Positions 33,411 to 42,375 of a stretch of 42,425 nt of DNA are shown in pieces; within the stretch, counting starts at the first letter, position 1, and each line of letters opens with the position of its first letter. The notes beneath the pieces were generated by a model. The model saw only the letters and a list, made by a program, of their open reading frames with translations. It searched no databases and was not told the DNA's origin. The DNA is from an uncultured Hyphomonadaceae bacterium (lineage in GTDB: Bacteria > Pseudomonadota > Alphaproteobacteria > Caulobacterales > Hyphomonadaceae), in the NCBI GenBank assembly GCA_913057945.1, contig CAJXOF010000020.1, positions 1-42,425 of the forward strand, given 5' to 3'. The position numbers and the translations under genes were made by a program.

Positions 33411-36179
33411 CTAGAAGGATGAGCGAATCTCGATCGCGACAAACCGGTTCAGGGGGGACGCATTTGTCGGATCGTATCCCGCCAGGCCATAGACCCCGTC
33501 AGACGGGGTTTGCGGGGGCGCTTCGTCGAACAGATTGATGACCGACAGGCTGAGCCGGGCGGCGCGAAGCCAGGCCGCCTCCCCGAAGCGGACCTCCTGG
33601 GTCAGGCTGAGATCGGCCGTGGTCCAGGCTTCTATGGGCACCGCTGCCTCGGTCCCGTCGGTCTGATAGGCATCACTATGATTGAGGAAGAGATTGGCGC
33701 TGAGCCCGTCCCGCGACCAGCCGAACTGCCCACGCACTTTGAAGTCGACCGGATTGAGATAGGTGTCGATCGCCGGAACCGCCGGTGTGGAAGCGGCCGC
33801 CTGCTGGGTGAAGTCCAGAATATGGTTGAGATTGAGGCCGGCGGAGAACTCACCCCACTCTGTCTGCGTCTCATAGTCCAGCTGGAGATCAATTCCGCGC
33901 GTCTCGGTCCGGGCGAGATTGCGCACGACATTGACATTGTTGATGATGCCCACCCGATCCAGGCTCGCATCCATCAGCACGCCGATCGGGCGCTGAAAGG
34001 TCGCGACCAGAGCCTCGATCTCCTGCGCGGTCGGATAGAAGATCACGCTGCCCTCCGGGAAGGCAGACGGGTCTTCCCAGGCGATATTCGGCGCATGAAA
34101 ATCCAGCAATCCATTCGGGACCGGCGTCGTGCCCAACCGGTCCTCGAATTCGATATCATACCAGGATCCACTGGCCCGCCAGGCATGAGGGCCGCGCCGG
34201 AGGGCGGCATCAAAGCCCAGGGTGAACGTCCGGGACGTCTCCGGGTCCAGGTCCGCCTGCGTGCCGAGTATCTGCATGTAATCCATGTCGGCCAGGCCCG
34301 GATCGGGCGCCTCGAGTCCGAACAGGTCGAGGATGAACTGATAGGGCAGGATCTGGCCCGTCCGGCTGACCGAAAAGGCCCGGCCAAGTGCGGGCGGCGC
34401 AAAGGAGGTGCTGTAGGAGCCGCGCAGATTGAGCCCGCCGACCGGCGACCAGAGCAGGCCGAGTTTGGGATTGGCGCTGCTGCCGAAATCGGAATACTCA
34501 TCCAGACGGCCGGACAGGTTGAGTTCGAGCCGCTGCAGACCGGGCCGCGCATTGCCTTCCCCGACGAGCGGAATCTGGACTTCGCCGAACAGGGCCGCCA
34601 CGTCCCGCTCGCCTTCCGCACTGATCCGGTCCCCGAGGATTTCATTGGCAAAGGATTCCTGCCGGATTTGCGCGCCCAGCGCCGCCTTGAGCGGCCCGGC
34701 TGGCAGCTGGATCAGATCGCCGCTGATCCGGGCATCCACCCCCCAGACATCGGAATCGGTCTCGATCCGGCTGTCTGAAAAGGGCAAATCATCCACGCGG
34801 TAGACTTCGCGGCGACGCTCCTCATTGCGCACTTGGCTATAGCTCGCCTCCAGCGAGGCCAGCCAGCCGCCCGGCAGGTCCTGGTCCGCCCCGAGAGCCA
34901 GGGTCAGGCCCTCCGATCCGCTGCCGGAATGCTCCACCGTTCCATTGCGCCCGAATTGCGAGCGATGCGTCGACCGGTCGGAATAGAGCAGCGTGGCATC
35001 CAGGCTGAGCTGCGCGGTCACATCCTGCCGGCCAGCCAGCACCAGACTGTCCCGGCGCTGCTCCGGCAGGAGATCGAACAGGGCCGGATCCGGCAGATCA
35101 AACGCGTCGCTCGCCCCGTCGAACAGGCCGATCTCCGGCCGGTCGGCCAGGGTCAGATTGCCGCGATCGAAATATTCATATGTGGCGAGCAGATTGCCCC
35201 CCGACCAACTCCGCCCCAGCGTCTGGCTGGCGCGGATCTCCTGCATCTCGCCGGACGTGACCTGTCCATAGCGCAGCGCGGTTTCGGCGCCGTCGAAATC
35301 ATCACGCAGGATGAAATTGATCACCCCGGCCACGGCATCCCCGCCATAGATCGACGAGGCTCCGTCGGTCAGGACTTCCACCCGGTCCAGCGCCGAGACC
35401 GGGATCAGGGACAGGTCGACGAAATCGCCAATCTCCGAGGTCGGCGCAAGCCGGCTGCCATTCAGCAGGACCAGCGTGCCACGCGAGCCGAGCCCGCGCA
35501 GATTGGCACTCGCCCCATAGGTGTTGTTGGCCCGGGAATTGGCATCATTGGGCAGGCCGACCGAGGTGAACTCACTGGAGCCGCCTCCGAAATTCTGCGG
35601 CAAGGCCCGGATGAACTGGTCGATCGTGGTGACCCCGCTCCCCAGGATATCGTCATGGTCATAGACCTGCAGGGGCGAGGTTTCCGGGGCGAGGCCGCGC
35701 AGGCTCGTGCCGGTGACAAGGATCGTGTCTGCGATCAGCCGGTCGGCCATTTCGGTTTCAGGGGCAGCCGCTCCGGCCTCTGAAGCAGGACTGGACGGCT
35801 CCCGCGCGGGCGCCGCCTCCGGGATCCGGGCGGGCTTTTCCTCCCTCTTCTTCCGGCGGATCACAAACACGCCCCCGGGTCCGGACATGGCTTCAAGCTC
35901 TGTATGCGACAGGAGTTGCGCCAGCGCGTCCTCCGGTCTGAGCATTCCGGTGAGCGTGTCAGCTCTGTATCCCGCGGTCAGCTGCTCCGAGAACAGGACC
36001 GGTGTGCCCGCTTGCGCGGCGAACTCCCTCAGCGCGGCGCTCAGCGGGCCGGCCTCGATCTGTATGGGTACGGACAAGGACGCATCCGTCTCCTGTGCGC
36101 TGGTTGGCTGCGTTCCGGCCAACAGGCCGACAAGCAAGCCCACGGCCGCCCCCTGGCCCAGTGTTCTGGTAATTGTCAC
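33411..36179 (-). CDS. TonB-dependent receptor with N-terminal STN signalling domain
   Basis: A 922-residue outer-membrane receptor. The signal peptide ends TQPTSAQE. An STN domain follows (about 35-95: IQIEAGPLSAALREFAAQAG, then GTPVLFSEQLTAG). A linker rich in Ala, Pro and Glu follows. The plug domain starts near DTILVTGTSLRG and contains ANLRGLGSRGTLVLLNGSRL and VLTDGASSIYGGDAVAGVIN. The beta-barrel ends IEIRSSF with the terminal Phe. The GTG at 36179 has GGAGGGG upstream and yields a clean signal peptide; an in-frame upstream ATG does not. Paired with the isopeptidase it most likely imports the lasso peptide. The STN domain implies signalling to a FecR/ECF-sigma pair, found at 40895-42375. 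Confidence 0.92.
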   Translation of the reverse strand: MTITRTLGQGAAVGLLVGLLAGTQPTSAQETDASLSVPIQIEAGPLSAALREFAAQAGTPVLFSEQLTAGYRADTLTGMLRPEDALAQLLSHTELEAMSGPGGVFVIRRKKREEKPARIPEAAPAREPSSPASEAGAAAPETEMADRLIADTILVTGTSLRGLAPETSPLQVYDHDDILGSGVTTIDQFIRALPQNFGGGSSEFTSVGLPNDANSRANNTYGASANLRGLGSRGTLVLLNGSRLAPTSEIGDFVDLSLIPVSALDRVEVLTDGASSIYGGDAVAGVINFILRDDFDGAETALRYGQVTSGEMQEIRASQTLGRSWSGGNLLATYEYFDRGNLTLADRPEIGLFDGASDAFDLPDPALFDLLPEQRRDSLVLAGRQDVTAQLSLDATLLYSDRSTHRSQFGRNGTVEHSGSGSEGLTLALGADQDLPGGWLASLEASYSQVRNEERRREVYRVDDLPFSDSRIETDSDVWGVDARISGDLIQLPAGPLKAALGAQIRQESFANEILGDRISAEGERDVAALFGEVQIPLVGEGNARPGLQRLELNLSGRLDEYSDFGSSANPKLGLLWSPVGGLNLRGSYSTSFAPPALGRAFSVSRTGQILPYQFILDLFGLEAPDPGLADMDYMQILGTQADLDPETSRTFTLGFDAALRRGPHAWRASGSWYDIEFEDRLGTTPVPNGLLDFHAPNIAWEDPSAFPEGSVIFYPTAQEIEALVATFQRPIGVLMDASLDRVGIINNVNVVRNLARTETRGIDLQLDYETQTEWGEFSAGLNLNHILDFTQQAAASTPAVPAIDTYLNPVDFKVRGQFGWSRDGLSANLFLNHSDAYQTDGTEAAVPIEAWTTADLSLTQEVRFGEAAWLRAARLSLSVINLFDEAPPQTPSDGVYGLAGYDPTNASPLNRFVAIEIRSSF

Positions 36180-36610
36180 GGATCCCCTCCGGTCGTCTCC
36201 GGCCTGCCCCATGCAGCCCGTTACCAAGGACAACAAGCTCGGCCGAAGAGAGGGTATAATTAATCCACGGATCAGATGGGTCGGGCCCCAGCGCGCTGGA
36301 ACGGCCTGCGCTGAGACTCCTTTGTTCGCCGACAGCCATGAGCCTGCGCCGTCTCAAGTCCAGGTACGCCGATACCCTTCTCCCAATCGCCCAACACACA
36401 TTGAAGCCTTAACCCGACTCCATCTTATAGACCGGGTAGAATGGGCTCTTTCATCGACACCCGCATGTCTCTTCCGGAAGATTTACCAATCAAGGCAAAA
36501 CGCCCGCCAGGATTTGTCAGAATAGTAGACCTGATGCAGGTATCAGATAGTGCGTAAATTTCGACCGGTCGTCTCATCACTCCCACCCGATGGCTGACCT
36601 CAATCGACGC
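36180..36610. other. Intergenic region upstream of the receptor gene
   Basis: About 430 bases without a recognisable gene. The minus strand near 36251-36259 carries TAATTATAC, a possible -10 region for the receptor/isopeptidase transcript. A 10-base palindrome CGACCGGTCG lies at 36562-36571, close to the lyase stop. No clear ECF-type promoter could be picked by eye. Confidence 0.4.
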
Positions 36611-37936
36611 CTATCCGGAATAGAGAAATCCTGCCGCGCGTGATTCAGCTGTCTTGGCAGTTCGGCTCGATGTCTCCTCCCGCACCTCTCTTTGAATTGT
36701 TTGCTCCAATTCCAGAATGTCCATCAGCGTGTCGAGACAGCCTGAGAGTTGTTGGGCCACGATCATGCCATATGTCCAGAAATCTTCGACGCCATAGGAA
36801 GTTGCACCGCCTGATGCGAAAACACGGCGACTGTGCAGCATCCGCATATGCTCGAGATTCGCCGCTGCCAGTTTCGGCCATTGAATCAGGCCGATTGGAT
36901 CGTTCGGCCCGGTGCCATCGCGGGCAACGCCCTCAACCTGGCCGCTGAGAAAATACTCCATCCGTCGAACCAGGGTCCAGCCGAGCATGAGAACACTATC
37001 GATCACCTGCCCTGTCGCGAGTGAAAGCGAGGGCGCCACAAAAGAACCACTCGGGAGGATACGCACATCTCCCTGCCCGGTTTTGCCGATACGCGGATTG
37101 GAGCTTGGCTGGCTCAGACTGGCGAGCAGTTCGCGAGCAAATCCGGCAATGGATGTATGAAAGGCAGACAGGGTCTGGGGAATAGCACGGACGGAAACGG
37201 GGGGCTGAAGATCGCCCGGAGCGGGATACCCGCTCGTCTCTGTAATAAAGCGCAGTGCGGCCTCAACCCGGGGGTGTGAGGCATGGGTGAGGAAAGCATC
37301 ATTGGCTGGCACATGTCTGAGAAATTGCCGCGTCGTGTCCAGATAGGTCGTCCAGGCCTTTTCAAGACGTGAAAACCCGGCCAGCGCCGTTCCGATATGG
37401 ACGAAGGCACCATTGATCAGGGCCATCCCCTCGCCCGGCTTCAAGTCATAATCCGGACGGGCAGCAAGCACGGACCGCGCCCAATAGGCGGCCGGAATGA
37501 CATCGCCCGATGAATAGGAGGCCCCGGCCGGGATCTGCGGCGCAAAGTCGGGATCTGCGGACAGGTCAAGCAGTATCTGGTAGAGGTCGGGGGAGATCAA
37601 CGCGCCACCGGCCGATATGGTCAAACACTTGGCCAGATGAATGAAATGGGCCGTCTCCCCATCCACAAACTCCGTTTGCGTAAGACAATGATTATGTATC
37701 AGGTTTCTCTGATAGGACGAAGCGAAATCGGCTGGCATGGGCTCGCCCTCCCGATGCCCGGGCAATGTGTTGACCCCGTAAATATGCGGCGGCGCGTCTG
37801 CCGCCATGATATCCTCGAAGGCCTGGTACTGCTCGGCAATATGAGCCCGGGCCTCGGAAAGCTCAGCCAGCACACGGCCTGAGCGGATATCCGAGATCAG
37901 TTCGGCCAGAAGGCTAATTTCGTCGGAATGAGGCAT
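36611..37936 (-). CDS. Divergent MIO-type aromatic amino acid ammonia-lyase homologue
   Basis: A 441-residue member of the HAL/PAL superfamily. Tyr53 in HIYGVNTLPGHREG corresponds to the catalytic Tyr of YGVNTGFG. SYQRNLIHNHCLT matches the conserved QRNL region. SYSSGDVIPAAY matches GASGDLAPLAH, with Ser142-Ser143-Gly144 where Ala-Ser-Gly usually makes the MIO cofactor. Asn175 in LINGA and Arg250 in PVSVRAIPQ match LLNG and YSxRCxPQ, but the Tyr of QDxYS is Val here, and the later QED region is not recognisable. It may be a lyase, an aminomutase or an altered enzyme. The chosen ATG overlaps the end of the upstream membrane-protein gene by 23 bases, with GGGAG upstream. Confidence 0.78.
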   Translation of the reverse strand: MPHSDEISLLAELISDIRSGRVLAELSEARAHIAEQYQAFEDIMAADAPPHIYGVNTLPGHREGEPMPADFASSYQRNLIHNHCLTQTEFVDGETAHFIHLAKCLTISAGGALISPDLYQILLDLSADPDFAPQIPAGASYSSGDVIPAAYWARSVLAARPDYDLKPGEGMALINGAFVHIGTALAGFSRLEKAWTTYLDTTRQFLRHVPANDAFLTHASHPRVEAALRFITETSGYPAPGDLQPPVSVRAIPQTLSAFHTSIAGFARELLASLSQPSSNPRIGKTGQGDVRILPSGSFVAPSLSLATGQVIDSVLMLGWTLVRRMEYFLSGQVEGVARDGTGPNDPIGLIQWPKLAAANLEHMRMLHSRRVFASGGATSYGVEDFWTYGMIVAQQLSGCLDTLMDILELEQTIQREVREETSSRTAKTAESRAAGFLYSG

Positions 37937-39260
37937 ACAGCGCTCCCAGGATGACGAGAAGGATGATGGCATTGAAGGTCAGATTGATGTCGAGCCAGCC
38001 AAACAAATCGACCAGGCCCGGCACCTGTCCCGGCTCCGGACGCTTCACATAACCGAATATATCGAGCACGAAATTGAAAACTTGCGTGGCACCGAGGACA
38101 AACAGGGCAAATTGCAGGAGCCGTCGGTCCGTTTTGGCGACCTGAAACGATTTGCGATCCAGTCTCGAGCGTACCAACTGGTCCCTCGACCTCAGCGTAT
38201 CGGCCAGATGGTCCATCCCAAACGTCTTGAACAGCGTTTCAAAGTATCGTCGCCGCGGCCCCTGTAGAGATATTTCAGCATCTCGCGCTTCATTGAAGAC
38301 ATAGTCGACAAAATTCTCCATCCGGTGAAACCGGGGGATAAGGCGTTCGACCTCGCGCCGAGTCGATGCGGCCGACAGGGCCCGATAGACCGAGTTCTGA
38401 TTGTCATTCAGAACATCAAGTATGCAATAGAAATACTGCGCCAAAGAGGACGCCTTCAGGAACGCATCGAGGTCGGCCTCGTCGCGAACAATACTGGACC
38501 CGGTATAGACCATCGAACCATCCTTGCCGTGAAGCCCATAGGTTCGGATTTCGTTCAGCCGCAACAAGGTGGTCGGATCTGACTCCGACCGCTGGTCCTC
38601 ATCCAGCTGGTAGATTCGATGAGCCCAGAAGAAAGCAGAACGAGATTCGTCCCATCTGGGAAAATCGTGATCATTCAGATCAAAGAATATCTGGTATTTC
38701 TGGCGCGGTCGCATGAGATAGAGCTTGTGGGGCCAGTCGACCTTGCGGGCTTCCAGGCGGGTGATGGCTGGCATGACCAGAAGATTGTTGAGCGGGGCAA
38801 CAAGGCCTTCTGCGAATTCGGACAGATATCGCTCGAACGTATCGGCCGTCCAGTCTGGCGGAATAGCATCAACATCAATGTCGCCAATCAGGCTCAGTAT
38901 GGCGAGTGTATTGTCATAAATCTCGACCCGCGCCTGGCTTACCGCTATGCCCCGTCCGGCCGAGCCGGATCTATCTGGTTCATCCCCTGATTTGCGCGCG
39001 CCCTGTTCTTCGAGCCAGCTGTCGGAGAGGGCCATTGCGGCAATCGGCCTTGAGAACCAGGGCAAGGCATCATCAGACAGGGTCTTCAATTTGCCCGACG
39101 CATTTCCTGCAAAAATCTGCAATGAGGCGACGGCTTCCAGATCGCCGATCGGCTCGAAGGCCTGCCTCAGAGCGATCTCAGCATCCTTCCTGTGAACGCC
39201 AACCACCTCGGATTCAAGATTGAGGAGTGTCCGAAATGGGACTGACAACCCGAATCTCAT
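37914..39260 (-). CDS. Unknown protein with two C-terminal membrane helices
   Basis: A 448-residue protein of unrecognised family. The first 380 residues are soluble, mixed and rich in charged helices (for example RSRDQLVRSRLDRKSFQVAK). The end holds two hydrophobic segments, LLQFALFVLGATQVFNFVLD and LTFNAIILLVILGALYASF, giving a hairpin with the large domain on one side. This layout recalls CorA-like and RMD1/YagE-like membrane proteins, but sequence similarity cannot be claimed. GGGGG precedes the ATG by about eight bases. Its stop lies inside the lyase gene, so the two are translationally coupled and probably act together, perhaps with the lyase membrane-tethered. Confidence 0.75.
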   Translation of the reverse strand: MRFGLSVPFRTLLNLESEVVGVHRKDAEIALRQAFEPIGDLEAVASLQIFAGNASGKLKTLSDDALPWFSRPIAAMALSDSWLEEQGARKSGDEPDRSGSAGRGIAVSQARVEIYDNTLAILSLIGDIDVDAIPPDWTADTFERYLSEFAEGLVAPLNNLLVMPAITRLEARKVDWPHKLYLMRPRQKYQIFFDLNDHDFPRWDESRSAFFWAHRIYQLDEDQRSESDPTTLLRLNEIRTYGLHGKDGSMVYTGSSIVRDEADLDAFLKASSLAQYFYCILDVLNDNQNSVYRALSAASTRREVERLIPRFHRMENFVDYVFNEARDAEISLQGPRRRYFETLFKTFGMDHLADTLRSRDQLVRSRLDRKSFQVAKTDRRLLQFALFVLGATQVFNFVLDIFGYVKRPEPGQVPGLVDLFGWLDINLTFNAIILLVILGALYASFRRN

Positions 39261-39376
39261 ATTTTATCCCCCCTATTGCAGGCACGACACCGGCCCTGTT
39301 CAGGGCGCTGCCAGCAACCTAGCCTGTTTTGAATATAAGGAAAAACCCGCGCGGGCAGGATGTCTTTCATCCCCAA

Positions 39377-39646
39377 TCAGGAGGCGAGCGCTTCCAACAT
39401 CCTGACGCCCATCCGCACTGTATCTTGAGCGCGAAGGCGCCGGATCCGGAACCCTGCCTCATCTCTCAGCTTTGTTGCCGGATCCGGCTTGCCCCCTGGC
39501 ACCTCGGACGACACGCACAAGACCCCGATCTCGACCCTCAGAGCGGCGGCCGCCGCGCACCGCATGCCGGTACCGAGCGGCAAAAATGGCTGAGCTGTCC
39601 CGAATATCACGACGACAAACCCGATCGGGGCGACTTGGCGTGCCAT
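39377..39646 (-). CDS. Possible gene fragment, about 89 residues
   Basis: A short open frame in the 420-base gap between the membrane-protein and RES genes. The reading includes GMRCAAAAALRVEIGVLCVS then SEVPGGKPDPATKLRDEAGF and ends RMGVRMLEALAS. The pattern faintly recalls the C-terminus of a nucleoside-phosphorylase-like protein (the METAAL...GVRAG region), but nothing upstream supplies the rest. No ribosome-binding site is evident. It may be a remnant or a chance frame. Confidence 0.25.
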   Translation of the reverse strand: MARQVAPIGFVVVIFGTAQPFLPLGTGMRCAAAAALRVEIGVLCVSSEVPGGKPDPATKLRDEAGFRIRRLRAQDTVRMGVRMLEALAS

Positions 39647-39680
39647 CCGGGCGAGCGGCGACGTCCCCTCAACGTGTCAG

Positions 39681-40385
39681 TCAGTCCAGCCGCCAGATAT
39701 CCCCGCCGCTTTCATCCCGGACCAGATCAATCCGCTGTCCGTCAAAATGATAGGCCAGGTGGCGGCCCTGGACCGGCAGTGCGACGACATCCGGCCAGAA
39801 GGCGGCGACGCATTCGCCCCCTGCATCCCGGACGCTTGGATAGACCAGCCCGTCCGAGCCTGCCGCGCGAAGATCCCGGGCCAGGCGCTGGGACTGGCTA
39901 TACTCTTCCGGCGCGAGACAGGGCGCGAAGGCGGCCTGGCCGCGCAGATCATGCAGCCGGGCGGTGACCGCCCCGACTAGTTCGCGCATCTGCGAGAACC
40001 AGCCAGGAGCTTCTGCGGTGGCCCGGTAGAAGCGCCCCTTGTGATAGGCGGTTTCAGCCACGGCCGTCTCGAATTGGCGCGCGGTATAATAGGCGCCGAA
40101 GGTCCCGTCATGGAACCGGCCCGGCCGGTCCGGGCTGACATGGACAAAAGGCGCCATGACCGGACTGGCGCCCGGCCCGGAGACCCGCCGCTCCGGCGGG
40201 ACGAGGTCGAGCTGGCCGACATGGTCGGCCAGTCTTGGATTGGTCTTGGCTTCGGCCGAGGCAATCAGCTCCCAGTCACGCGGGTCGGCAATATCCTCGA
40301 ACAGATCAACCGGCGGATAGCGCGAAGAAATGATCCGGCGCGCTTCGGGCCAGTCGACCTGGCTTTGCGGGGGATCGCCCCTCAT
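39681..40385 (-). CDS. RES-domain toxin
   Basis: A 234-residue RES-family protein, starting at an ATG overlapping the antitoxin stop by four bases (ATGA). VDLFEDIADPRDWELIASAE opens the domain. FHDGTFGAYYTARQFETAVAETAYHKGRFY holds the region with conserved Tyr/Glu, and GSDGLVYPSVRDAGGECVAAF the Ser-containing region. Characterised RES toxins degrade NAD+ (ADP-ribosyltransferase-like fold), as in Pseudomonas Res-Xre and mycobacterial MbcT. A longer in-frame start exists but lies inside the antitoxin gene and is not needed. Confidence 0.9.
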   Translation of the reverse strand: MRGDPPQSQVDWPEARRIISSRYPPVDLFEDIADPRDWELIASAEAKTNPRLADHVGQLDLVPPERRVSGPGASPVMAPFVHVSPDRPGRFHDGTFGAYYTARQFETAVAETAYHKGRFYRATAEAPGWFSQMRELVGAVTARLHDLRGQAAFAPCLAPEEYSQSQRLARDLRAAGSDGLVYPSVRDAGGECVAAFWPDVVALPVQGRHLAYHFDGQRIDLVRDESGGDIWRLD

Positions 40386-40789
40386 CCGCGCGCCGCGTCC
40401 AGATAGGCCCGGACCCGGAACAGGTCCGTGAGATAGCCGCCCAGCATGACATCCAGCGCGCGCTGGCCGCCAAAATCCTGGTTGGGCTTCTTGACCCAAT
40501 CCTGCACCCGGGCCGGCTCGGTGAAGAGAAGTTTGAGCGCCTTGTGAATGCCCATCAGGACCGACAGCCTTGTCTTCTGGTCAATCGACAGCCGGCCGAT
40601 CTCGCCCTCCTTCCAGCGCGCATAGGTGCGCCGCGACAGGCCGCCCAGCAAGATGCAGGCTTCCGCTTCGGTCAGCCCCCAGAGCCGGAACAGAGTGACG
40701 ACGGCGCGCGCCATGGCGGCGCCTTCGGCATCGGTAATGTCCGTCCGGCCTTCCGGGGCTTCATGCTTGGTCACCAAATGCAGGCTCAT
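40382..40789 (-). CDS. Xre/MbcA/ParS-type antitoxin
   Basis: A 135-residue antitoxin of RES toxins. The HTH-like part is LWGLTEAEACILLGGLSRRT then YARWKEGEIGRLSIDQKTRL. The C-terminal toxin-binding part reads PNQDFGGQRALDVMLGGYLT, the characteristic DUF2384 tail in which the protein plugs the toxin active site. It precedes and overlaps the toxin gene. Autoregulation from the 105-base upstream gap is expected. Confidence 0.92.
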   Translation of the reverse strand: MSLHLVTKHEAPEGRTDITDAEGAAMARAVVTLFRLWGLTEAEACILLGGLSRRTYARWKEGEIGRLSIDQKTRLSVLMGIHKALKLLFTEPARVQDWVKKPNQDFGGQRALDVMLGGYLTDLFRVRAYLDAARG

Positions 40790-40894
40790 GATCGGACTCC
40801 TTTCCGGTCATCCTATAGCGCAGAATGCGCCATTTGGCAAGGTTACGCCCATAATGAGACATCGGGCACAATTCCCATGTCTTGACCCGACAGG

Positions 40895-41854
40895 TCAGTC
40901 GGTCCGGGCGTCGGCCCGTATCAGCACGATCCGGTCCGCCCGGTTCTCCGCTGTCAGGGGCAGATAGAGGGCCAGCGCCTCGGCGAAGGCATCCTGCTCG
41001 CCAGCCGGAAACACCCCGCTGATGCGCTCGGCGGCGAGCGCCGGGTCGGCGATCACGATCCGGGTCGTCGCATACCGGTTCATTTCGGCGACGGCTTCGG
41101 CCAGGGTGACATTGTCGAATGCGAGCGTGCCGGACTGCCACTGGCCGATCCGGGCCGGATCGATCCCGGTCACCTGGGGCGGCTGGCCGGGCCGGGCCAG
41201 GGCCTGCTGGCCGGGATGGAGAAGGATCGGGGCCGTATGGTTCTGGCTCACCGAGACGGCGCCCTCGCGCAGGGCAATCCGGACCCCCTCTTCCCGGCGA
41301 TAAATGTCGAATATGGTGCCATGCGCAATTGTCTCGGTGTCCCCCGCCTCGACCATGAAGGGGCGCGGCCCCGGCGCGACCTCGAACAGGGCCTGGCCGG
41401 ACACCAGGTGCAGGCGCCGCGCCTGCGGGGAAAAGAGGATCTCGATCTCTGTGTCCGTGTTGAGATGGATCCGGCTGCCATCGGCCAGGGTGAAATCGGC
41501 GCGTTCGCCAATCTCCGTGACATGCATTACCGGCCTGAGCTCGCGCACCGGGCTGGCTGCGGTCACGGCGAGCAGCGCCGCCACCAGCACGACCGCCAGG
41601 GCTGCGCCCGCCAGAAGGAGCCGCGGCATCCGGGGGCGCCGGGACGAAGTGGAGGGGCTGTCTGCCAGCGAGGACTGGTCGAGCAGGTCCAGCGCCGCCT
41701 CGATCTCCTGATAGGCGGCGGCATTGGCAGGATCTGCCTCCCAGGCCCGAAAGGCCTGCCAGATTCGCTCATCAATATCCGGATCCTGCAATTCGGCATG
41801 CCAGCGGGCGGCGGCCTCGCGCCGGTCGAAATCGGAAAAACGGTCCTGCACCAT
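40895..41854 (-). CDS. FecR-family anti-sigma factor
   Basis: A 319-residue single-pass inner-membrane regulator. The N-terminal cytoplasmic segment (AAARWHAELQDPDIDERIWQ and then FRAWEADPANAAAYQEI) is the usual sigma-binding part. One membrane helix, LLLAGAALAVVLVAALLAV, lies around 79-97. The periplasmic FecR domain has FTLADGSRIHLNTDTEIEI and ALFEVAPGPRPFMVEAG, and a C-terminal STN-like part (LAEAVAEMNRYATTRIVIAD). It transmits a receptor signal to the ECF sigma factor encoded 17 bases upstream. The most obvious partner receptor is the STN-containing TonB receptor at 33411-36179. Confidence 0.92.
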   Translation of the reverse strand: MVQDRFSDFDRREAAARWHAELQDPDIDERIWQAFRAWEADPANAAAYQEIEAALDLLDQSSLADSPSTSSRRPRMPRLLLAGAALAVVLVAALLAVTAASPVRELRPVMHVTEIGERADFTLADGSRIHLNTDTEIEILFSPQARRLHLVSGQALFEVAPGPRPFMVEAGDTETIAHGTIFDIYRREEGVRIALREGAVSVSQNHTAPILLHPGQQALARPGQPPQVTGIDPARIGQWQSGTLAFDNVTLAEAVAEMNRYATTRIVIADPALAAERISGVFPAGEQDAFAEALALYLPLTAENRADRIVLIRADARTD

Positions 41855-41871
41855 ATCTGTCCCCGGCGGGA

Positions 41872-42375
41872 TCAGCCCCCTGCCCGCGCCATGCGGGCAA
41901 GTGTTTCGGCAATCTCCGCCACCGCCATGGCGATATCAGTTTTCACCGTGCCTGGGGAGACCTGAAGACGTGCGGCAATCTGCTTGTAGGACAGGCCCTC
42001 GAACCGGTGCAGCCGGAGCGCGTCGCGCCGGCGGGCCGGCATGGCGGCGAGCGCGGCCTCGACCCGGTCCAGGCTCTGGGCATCGGACATCTGCGTCTCC
42101 GGATTTGGGGTCTTCGGGCAGGCCAGACGATCTTCGGCTTCGCCGATCTCGTCGGATCTGCGCCGGCGCTGCGTGTCGCCGGATTTGAGATAATTGATCG
42201 AGAGATTGCGGACCATGGTGAAGAGGAGCGGTTTGAGCTCGGCGGCCGGCCGGTCCGGATAGGCCCGGGCCGCCGCCAGGAAGGCGTCCTGGACCAGGTC
42301 TTCGGCGTCGGCCGCATGGCGGATGCGGATCCGGGCGAAGCGGACCAGTTCGGCGCGATAGGTGCGGTAGAGGTC
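41872..42375 (-). CDS. ECF sigma factor, FecI-like, truncated by contig end
   Basis: The last 167 residues of an iron-transport-type ECF sigma factor. Region 2 reads YRAELVRFARIRIRHAADAE then DLVQDAFLAA. Region 4 reads MPARRRDALRLHRFEGLSYK then QIAARLQVSPGTVKTDI. Genomic sequence ends at 42375 (Asp of DLYRTYR). The apparent five extra N-terminal residues MYKRQ come from adapter bases, so the true start is missing by a few codons. It is followed by FecR, a standard pair for signalling from outer-membrane receptors. Confidence 0.92.
   Translation of the reverse strand, partial: DLYRTYRAELVRFARIRIRHAADAEDLVQDAFLAAARAYPDRPAAELKPLLFTMVRNLSINYLKSGDTQRRRRSDEIGEAEDRLACPKTPNPETQMSDAQSLDRVEAALAAMPARRRDALRLHRFEGLSYKQIAARLQVSPGTVKTDIAMAVAEIAETLARMARAGG

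Noticed and set aside
31967..34778. Long plus-strand frames of more than 400 codons opposite the isopeptidase and TonB receptor
   Set aside because: Arg/Gly/Pro-rich antisense shadows without start signals; the minus-strand proteins have complete domains and signal peptides.
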